Shown here: positions 33,083-42,700 of the stretch, piece after piece
How positions within the stretch are numbered: the stretch's first letter is position 1
Layout: each line of letters starts with the position of its first letter
Source: Pleodorina starrii
Lineage: Eukaryota > Chlorophyta > Chlorophyceae > Chlamydomonadales > Volvocaceae
Reading direction: 5' to 3'
Length of the DNA: 64,000 bases
Assembly: GCA_030267565.1 (NCBI GenBank)
Contig: BRXU01000022.1
Span: forward strand, 950,001 to 1,014,000
The notes under the pieces: generated by a model
The model's database searches: none
Told to the model about the DNA's origin: nothing
The model's input: the letters and a program-made list of their open reading frames with translations, nothing else
Position numbers and translations under genes: made by a program

Positions 33083-33299
33083 AAGATACAAGTCGCTTGG
33101 TGAGAATGTTAACGGCCGCGAGATCATGAACCCCCGGGACCCGGGAACCGGGACGGAACGCACGCAAGGCATAGTACAGCAAGCGTGCAGGATCTGCGTG
33201 ATGCACCGTTGATGGACCGGCAAGCGAATGGCTGCATTCGATTCTCAGCGGCGTCAGAGGGTCAGCCACTCAGGCCACCTGCCCTAGCTGCGTACCTAC

Positions 33300-33416
33300 C
33301 AGGGAGTCCGGCGAGGTGCCGAATTTGAAGATGCACGCAGTTGCCGGTCCCGTAGAGAACGCAATGCACAGCAGGGCAGCCGCACACAAAAGCGCGAGGG
33401 GCTTGGCTGAAGCCAT
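33300..33416 (-). pseudogene. Stranded exon 1 (signal peptide) of carbonic anhydrase copy 0
   Basis: Start codon at 33416 followed by 39 codons (MASAKPLALLCAAALLCIAF...) ending in a GTAGGT donor at 33299. Identical in design to exon 1 of the array copies: a signal peptide, then the ACIFKFGTSPDSL segment also seen near the N-terminus of Chlamydomonas CAH1. Its intron runs into the foreign arm at 33082, and exons 2-9 lie in the antisense direction, so it cannot be spliced into a normal message. Confidence 0.85.
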
Positions 33417-33534
33417 GTCTCCAATTGCAAGCTTCCACTTGCCGTGTCTTCGTTGTCTTGGCTGGTCTTGGCGTGCCTTGCTTAACAACGAAAGTGTATG
33501 CCGAATTCTGCGAAATGTTTGGGACGGCAAGGGG

Positions 33535-33542
33535 CTTTTATA
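33535..33542 (-). promoter_or_regulatory. TATA box of carbonic anhydrase copy 0
   Basis: TATAAAAG on the minus strand, about 120 nt upstream of the start codon, conserved in every array copy. The LINE is inserted about 60 bp further upstream. Confidence 0.7.
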
Positions 33543-33714
33543 CGGCCAGCCAGCCCCTGCCAGCCACACATACGTACAGGCGGCCGCGTGCCTAGTGAAC
33601 TACCCGACTCGATCATAGACAATACAATACCAGCAGCTGACCTCGACAGCTGACCAGGTTCGATTCAAACGCGTAAGTGCGAGCTCCCGGCCACGCGCGC
33701 GCATCAACTGGCGT

Positions 33715-36700
33715 TTGCAAATGCTTTGTCTGTTGATGCTAACCGTGTTTCTCTTGGGCGCCGAGGCCTGCCTCCTGGCTGAAGTTGGGGCGAGGGAAGA
33801 GTTCTGGCCGGACTATCGGGCCGGCCGTCTCATTGGCCCTCTGCCCCTTGGACTTCAGACCGTGGGAGATAAAGCAGAGCTACGACCGGTCTGCCTTGAA
33901 AAATGGCTAAATGAACAGGGAGACGCCCTACGCCGGGTCAATGGACGAACCAAACTGACGCCCGCTGGAAGCTGGACGAACGTATTGTGCTGTAATGAAA
34001 CGCATCTCAGCAGACTAACAGCTACGACCACAGAGCCAATCCAACCAGCACACTCCCAAGTAATGGAAGAGCGCAATCATGGCCCGAGACGCTGGCCTCC
34101 GAAGCCTGCGCGCAACGAGACGGACAACATTAAGTGCAAATGGAATAGTCCGCACCCATTGCAGCCCCGAAAACCCATCCGACAGAAGCCCGCACTAGCG
34201 AAACATACGCAACGTGCTGGCACACTTAGTCGTGCTACCAAAACAGCATCCTTTGAATCTACAAATAATGAAGCCCTACAAAACAACAGTGCCCCACTGA
34301 GAAGAGCTGCAACACTCGGTGAACGACCTGAATGGGACTGGAACGCGGACGGATCGCCCTCGCCACGAACCTACCGGCTATGTGGAAGCTCCTGGAATGT
34401 TATACAGCACGAAGAATGCAGCAGCTGCCAATGGAGGAAGCCGAACCTAATAGTCCGCCCGCCATGGGCCTCTGGGTCCCGCAAGCCACCATGGTCACCG
34501 GATAAAGCACAGCCTAATATGTGTGAGCCTCGACAAGATTCGATAATGCCAATGCAATGGCGAAACCCCCGCAATGCGAGGAAACTCCGGGAAAAGCAGT
34601 ACATCAGTGAGCGGACGCCAGCAACTACCCACAGCAGACTATGCGAAACCTCTGTCTCAATATGCGACGCATTTTCCACAAAGCAACGGCAAGCAAGAAT
34701 GCTAAAACCTGCCTGGGAGCACCTGTACGGAACCCAGCCCGGACAGGCTTATAAATCGGCCGAGAACACAACACACCCTCTCCCATCGCCGCACCACGAG
34801 GCACTCAGCACCATGGCTCACTTTGTACCCCCGCACCTGGTCGGTCGCTGCACCATCGGTGATGAATACGGCGTCGTGGCGGTTCAGTCGCGCGCTCTCC
34901 CACAAAACCGACTTGAAGGGCTGAAGAGGCACGGCACCCTCTCAACAGGGGCTGCGAACGCCATTGAGTCGAGCGCCTTGAGGACCAACCGAGGCACATG
35001 CGCCGCGAGCGACGCACAGCCCTACGGTAGCCGCGAACCCACCCCACACAGCGTGAGAGGCCGGGAGCGACGGAACCTGAACGCCGTAGTCAGGACCAGC
35101 CTCTGGCTGCTGCGCCAGACGGGCATGACCCTGCTCCACTGGCTTCAGTTTGCAATGATGGCATACATACAGTTTCATATCCTGCTGTATCGTTACATGG
35201 TACTGGCGCCCCTGGCCGTCGCCCTTGCCCTTTACTGTGCACGCACCGCCGCTCTGATCACCAAACACCTCGCACACAGACTTTTGGCGGCGACACGACT
35301 AACCATGCAAGCCAACAGAACGCGACGAATACATGCCGAATGGACTCGAGTCGCCCATACAATACTACTCATGCCCCTCGCATTCACCCCAACCGCCCTA
35401 ACCCTCGCCCTACAACCCCTGAACGACGTCGTCCACTATCTGATCTCTGCATTCCTCCTGATCTGGGCGGGACGCCTGATCCTCGTAACACTCGCCCTAC
35501 CCCGAGGTGCCGCCCTGCTCCGCACCGTACGACATGCCATACACACCTTACACGTCGGCGCCCGCCAAATATGGAACGCACCCGGACACCTTGCACATCA
35601 GCTGGCATTCCTCACCATGCTCACCCTGATCTGCTGGCAACTGATCACAGGGGACATCATTGCACTATACCTCGCAGCCGGCATCCTCCTCATCTCAAGA
35701 ATTATGCAGGCCACACCACCATTAGCACGCCTCGTGCACGGTCATGTTTGTGCCTGTGCTCTCGCCGGTCTGCTCACACACGTCCCAAACACGAGCCAAG
35801 GCACGGTTGCGCCCCTCGCAACGGCGCTCGCTCTGCTAGTCTTGGACATCCCGGAAGCGACCCGCCGCAACCGACAACAACATGAGCCCCAATACGGAGG
35901 GCCCGACGAGATCACGACCCGACACGCTGCAACACCTGCCCACACGACCGGCACAAACAACGCGCCGCGACGCCCCGAGGACGTCCCCTGGCCGCCACCG
36001 GGACACCCGCCCGAACAGGAAACCCCCACCTACCACGAAAGGCAACGAGCGCAGATGTGCATGATTCACGCCATTAACAACCTGCTCGGGGGCCCGTACA
36101 TCGACCCACCCCACGTACTAAGCTACTGCCGTACCATGACAACACACATGCAGCAGCAAGGCCTCCATGCAGCGGCCGCCATCTGGAAGCACGCGCACAA
36201 CCCCATCACGGGCCACTTCTCCACCATAGTGCTGAACCACTACCTGCGCCACAACGTACGGATCCGCGACGCCAGCGGCAACACACTCCACGGCACACAC
36301 ATCGCATCAGTGAGCACCGAGCTCCCGATCCGCAAAGGGGACCCGCTCGACACCCTCTGGGCACAACTCCCCCCCCACGCCCAAAGCTGGGGTTTCATAG
36401 TGCATCTCGAAGGCCATGCCGTCGCGGTCCGAAGGCAACACACGCATTGGTTCATCATCGACTCGCAATCGCCGCGCCCTTCACGGCTGACAACCAATTG
36501 GCCCCTCGCTCACGGCACTATCTACTGCCTCCAGCACCGGCGCAACAGCGCCCCATGTCAAACACATGTCGACCTCCGGAATGTCACGCCACCTGAGCAA
36601 TGGACCACAACCCTGACGACCAACACACAGAACGGATCCGCCGCCACCACCACGGACACGACGGAACAGCACCAGACTGGCCACGACGACACACGCACAC

Positions 36701-39700
36701 CACCGGAACCCACCCCCACCGAAGCGCTCCCCTCGCCCTCCCACGAGGGGAGAGCGACTGCAGAGCACGAGGCACCCCGGTACACCGCCGCCAGCCCAAA
36801 CCCCACCCCGATGGAGGTAGATGACGCGGGCTCCCCCGAAACCGAAGCACACATGCAACCGACGGAACCCGGAAGCCCCGAGGGCCCCCCGGCACATACC
36901 CCTGCCGACCCCAGCCCCATGGACACTGACGACGCAGAACTGGATGCGGAAATCCCGCAGCCTCCGCCGGATGCCAGCGACGCCGCGGGCGCCCCGCGGC
37001 CCGCGCAGCAAGACGTCCCTAGGCCCCGTAGAGCAACCGCGAATGCTCCTGAAGCGCGCCACGCCGACACGGGACGGGCCACCAGGCGCGCCCCCACTCC
37101 AGAGGCCGCGGCACCTGCACGCACCAGCAGAAAGCGGACCAGAAGGCAAGTAGGGCCCGCGCCCGCAACCCACACCATCACATATCACCTGCTCCGCATG
37201 CAAGGACTCCCCATCCGACAGGGCCATAACCGCACGGCCGCCGACGCACCGGACGGAGCCGAGACAACCGAGACACCGCAACACAACCCACCGAACCCGG
37301 CCCCCGACCCGGTACGGCTGGCGGCGCACGGCACGACGCGCCCCACTCCGGAACGGGATGCAGCACGTCCACGCCCACGCAAGCGCCCAGCGGAAAGCTC
37401 CCCCCCTCCGCAGTCCCGCCCTAAACCAAAAACAGGACCTCAGCAACAACACATGACGAAATACGCCCACCCCAAAAAGCCAAAGACGGACACCCCCGCC
37501 GCACCTGCCAAGGCGCCAGCGCAGACCGCCAGCGAGCCACCCCCGGCCGCACCCGGAGCACCACCGACCGGCTATCTCAAACTCGTTACGATGAACACGC
37601 GAGGCCTGCAAGGGCACCGCGAGGGTATTTTGCGCCTAGTCGACGACCACAAGCCAGATGTGCTGGTGCTCACCGAAACCAAGCTAAGCGCTCATCATCG
37701 GCGCGCTATTGCAAGCATGAAGCAAAGCATGCAGCCCTATCAGACCTACCTGAGCAACCGCCCGCATGTCGCCGACCGCGCCAATCGGGAAGCAGGCGTC
37801 CTGATCGGAGTGGCGGAGCGCTTCAGTAGACAGGGCAGCGCCACCGCAGAACCTATACCCACTGAACTGGAAGGGTACATAGGGCATGTGCGTATAGCCC
37901 CCCCAGCCAGCTCCGCCCTCCACATCATAGGGGTGTACTGCCCATCCGACTCCACCGCACGGCAGAGAATATACGAATATGGTCGAGCGGCCTCGGCGCA
38001 CGCCAAAGCGAAGGGTGAACACCTGGTCATGGCGGGCGACTGGAACGCCGTGCTCAAAGCGAGTGACCGGTCGACAGGCATCTGCAACTCGGACGACAGG
38101 GCACACAGATGCTTCTCAACGGACAGCGACCTACGACCAGTAGACACCAGGCGACGAGAATACACCTACACGCAGACGCAACTCGGACTCGACACCCACC
38201 TGAGCCGCATCGACGACGTCCTCCTTGCTCCCCAAACCACCGCCGCTGTGGCCAAGGAGGGCAATGCATACGAACAAGTGTACGATTGTGGAGGCAACTT
38301 CGACCACCGACCGCTGTGTACCCTCCTCCCCCTAGCGGGACTCCGCCTCCTCCCTGCCCCCGCTGCCCAGCCCCCCACAGACCTGAACCCCAGCTCATGG
38401 AGCCGCATCCAGCTGCCCATCCTCAAAGAAAGCAAAGGCAAAGCACGCATGGAAATGGAGGCGACACTCACGGGCGCAATTACCCACCTGCTGGACGCTC
38501 TCCGCCCCGCGCACGAGACCATAACAGCCGCCTCCACCCAAATGGAGCGCGCCGCGGGCAAGGACCAGGCGCGGACGATCCTTGGCCACCTGCGCAATCA
38601 CGAGGCCGTGCAAGCCACGAATGTCACTTCCCTAAGCCAAGAGCTTGGGACGCTCATGCTGCAATGCCTCGGCATCCTCGAAAGTCACTGCCAACAAAAA
38701 CCCCCCCGCTCAGGGAGACTGCACGCGCGACGGGGCATTGGCAGGCGCCTGACCCGTTTACATGATGAACACAAAGCACTGAAACGCGACCTCACGCAAG
38801 CACTGCACCCGCCGGGGGCCCCCCCCAACCCGACGAAAGCGACCCAACAACCCCCATCACGGCACCCCCAGGAGGCAACGCCGGTCCCGAAAGCCACAGA
38901 TCAGACCCCCGACCCACCTGAAACTGGTACCACCCGCCAAACACAAGGCCAGGGGGACCCATGGGACAACCTTGAAACCCGCGACCTGCGCACCGCGATC
39001 CGGAGCAAGGGGGACGAAATCAGGAAGGTGGTTAATGAGACGCGCAAACTGCACATGCGCAGAGCAAGCAGGCGGCTCCAACGCCTTCTCACAAAGAAGC
39101 CAAAGCAGGCGCACAGGCAAATCCTGGAGCCTGACGATCAACCGCGAGGTATCGCGGCTATACGCCACCCCGAGGACGGGCACCTGTGCACGGACTCAGA
39201 AGGCATTCTCGACGCGCTACACACACACTTCGCCCTCCTAGCCAAGCCAGTCTCCGGTCCCCGCACAGGCAAATACCTCCCAGGCGAGGCCCCACGCAAT
39301 TACCCCTGGGAAGTGGCTGGGGCCCCTGACCCACTCAGACAAGGCCTTGCACGCTGGGACGGTGCGCCCCCGTCCCTCCTCCCCGGAATCCTCGACCCAT
39401 GCAACTTTCGCACCTGCCTAGGCCACCTCGCCCGCAACAAAGCCCCCGGGCCGGACGGCCTGCCCAATGAACTCCTCCAAACCCTTCCAGACGACCTCCA
39501 GACCGCAATACACCACCTGATCACCATAATGTGGGTCAAAGCCGAAATCCCCCCCCACTGGACACAATCCGACACAGTCCTCATCCCCAAGAAAGGAGAC
39601 CCACTTCTTATTAAGAACAAACGCCCGATCGCCCTGGCCAACACCCTCTACAAGCTGTACACCAGCCACATCACGCTAAACATCGTAACTTACAGCGAAC

Positions 39701-42700
39701 AAGCCCACATCTTTACCGAGGCCCAGGAAGGGTACCTCCGGCAGCGCAACACAGAACGGCAAATCCAGAACGTGCTGCACGCTATCGAAGACGCGGGCCT
39801 TACCGGGCGCGACCTGTTCCTCCTTTATATCGATTTCACATCCGCGTTCAACACCATCGATCATGATAAACTGCTTATGATCATGTACGACCTGGGCTAC
39901 CCAGATGACCTCATCGAGGTGGTTTCGAACCTGTACTCGCACGCCGCGACACGCATACGAACCGAGCACGGATGCACTGCGAACATTGCGATCGAGCGCG
40001 GAACGATCCAGGGAGACACGCTGTCACCCGTCCTGTTCATTATCTACATGGAACCCCTCCTACGATGGCTGCACAGCGGCGGCAGGGGGTACCGATATGG
40101 CTGCCTCCGGGCGGAAGAAAACGATCGCCATCACTTCAGCTCGGGTGCATTCGCTGACGACCTAGTTATCCTTACGAACGCGGTATCGGATCTGCGGCTC
40201 CAATGCTCAAAAATTGAACGGTATGCGAGGTGGGGGGCCCTCAAGGTCAACGTGAGCAAGTGCCAGATACAAGGCATACTCCATGGTCGCGCGCGCTCGG
40301 ACAAGGATCTGAGTAGAGGCCCCGGCACACAAAAATACCAGACCGCCCTGGAACGCCTTCTGAAAAACCAAATTCGAATAGACGACACGCCTATCCCGTA
40401 CGCACCCCCCACGCAGCCGTACAAGTATCTGGGAGTACACATTACCCCCACGCTAGACTGGGCAGAACAAGTGGCCTATGTGCGAGCCGAGGTTGACAGA
40501 CGAGGACGGGGCATTCAGAGCTCCCTCGCGACCCCCGACCAACGCATCAACATGATCAGAACCCTCATACACCCCTTCGTGGCGTACAGCCTGCCCACCA
40601 TGGCGTACACCCCACAAGACATTGCCAGTTTCGATGCGCAAATCGCGGGCATAGCCAAACGCAGCTACGGACTCAAGATGGGCTTCCCCACCCGCGCCAT
40701 TCTCAACCCGACCGCGAGGCTCGGCCTGGGGGTTGGCACCGTACGCACCTTATACGCCGTCCGGGCGGCAAAGACCCTCGTCCTCTCCCTCAATGATGAC
40801 GGCCGTCTCGGAGCGGTGACCAGAGCTCTCCTCCACCTGCAAAGTCGATACATGGGCACCGTACCGGCACATGAACTCAAACGGGAATGCAAATTCTACA
40901 CCACACTGAAACAGCTCGCTCTCGTGAGGGAGGCGGGGATTGAACTCACGGACAAAGGGACAGCACACGAAACGACAATGAGCAGCCTCGCCCACCTGAT
41001 CGGATCTCTCAACCCAGCGGCCGAACCCAAGGCGCTTGCGCTCCTCTTCCGATGCGTACAACCTCTGCTTGAGCTGGGTCTCGACCTCCGGGCCCTGAGG
41101 GATCAGAACACGGGCACGCACATCATCACCACCGATCAGCTGCAACTAATCGGAGGCCGGAACGTGGGATCGCGCCATAGGATAGCCCTGAACCAGCTCA
41201 GCCTCGCCATGAATGCCGACCCCAGCGTGCGGGCTCGGGCACCCAGATACCGCGGATCCACATCTCTACCCCCCGAGCTGCGGCTCATTCCAGACAACCC
41301 CGGCCTGACCGGCCTAACCGACGAAACGGCTGGACCCAAACCCATACCGTACGGACGCATAACAAAGTACCTCGCCCCAAAGCCCCGTGACCCGGTCGAA
41401 GCCATGCAAACCGCACACGCCGACACAGCCCCCACACCCCCAGGCGTCACAATCGCCGACGAGGCGACCCAACCGACGCCGCCCGGGGGCGCGACGGCAG
41501 ATCCCACCACACGACGCTCGACGCCTAGATGTCACGCCCGGCAACACCAGCCACGGCGGCTAACCGACCGTGACCGCCTCAAAGCATACCTTTTGCGTCA
41601 AAACCTCAAGCCGGTAACGGGCATCGTGGACACCGACGCCATCGGCTGGAACCCCCGACACACCCCACTCACCATCCAACATTGCGAAGAGCTCCTATGC
41701 CACCCGCACCACAAGGGCCTGCTAACCAGGGTCGGCTCCGCCGAACGGCTCCTCCAGATGCTGCTGGGCGAGGAACCATGGCCTGCGGAGGTCCCGGCGC
41801 GGTATGGAATCAGTATCACGCAATTCCTCTTCGGAGACCAGGAAAGGGTGGCGTGCATCAACGCAGAAATACGTAAACGGGTCGCCGTCGACAAACCGAC
41901 CCCAAAGAAGCAGCGCACAATCCACCCACCGAACCAAGGCACCCACCGCACCTACTACCTGGTCGACTGGGAACGCACGGCAGTAACCAAAGGAGCCCTC
42001 GCCCTCTACGCTGCCAACGGATACCACCCCCAGGCGGTACACCCCCATGCGCCTCCCAACGGCACACCACCGCAGGTGGGCCTAGTCGAAGTAGACTGGG
42101 CGCCCACTCAAGACGAGGGCACGCGTCTGGCCCAACAAGATAACTGGATCGAACTGCTCAATGCATTCCGGGATCGACGCGCTCAGGAAGCCGGACATGA
42201 CCCGGGGCGCGCGGCGGAGACACGCGACAAGCACCTGACGGAAAAGCAACAACAAGGTCGATGGGAAACCGAATGCCTAAACACGACCCGAGGGCAGCGC
42301 CTTCTCAGACAGTTTGTCGAAATCAACGTCCAACCGGGAAACCCGGACAAGGACATCTACCCCACAGGGCGTTACACTATCCAGATCGGCAAACACAACG
42401 GCCCCCTCTGCGGAACACCCTGGGAGGGTGACGGGGACATACCTGAAGGACTGCAGACCATCGGACTGGCCCTCGTCTACGGCCCCCAAGGTAACTGTGT
42501 AGGCCAAATCTCCGTCTGTCGTCTCCGCAGCCTGTGGTACAGGTACCAAGACGCGCAGCAGAACCGCCCGGAAGACCATGCCCGACTCGCCGCCAGGGGC
42601 GGCTTTGCGGAAGACGTCGCACGCCTCCTCCTGCGGTACCGGAACGGCGGGGGCACCAAACTGCAACCCGTCAAAGCGGCAAACGAGCGCCGGCTGCCCG

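Noticed and set aside
36481..37617. 378-codon minus-strand open frame inside the LINE
   Set aside because: Antisense of the low-complexity Pro/Thr linker between protease and endonuclease. No domain.
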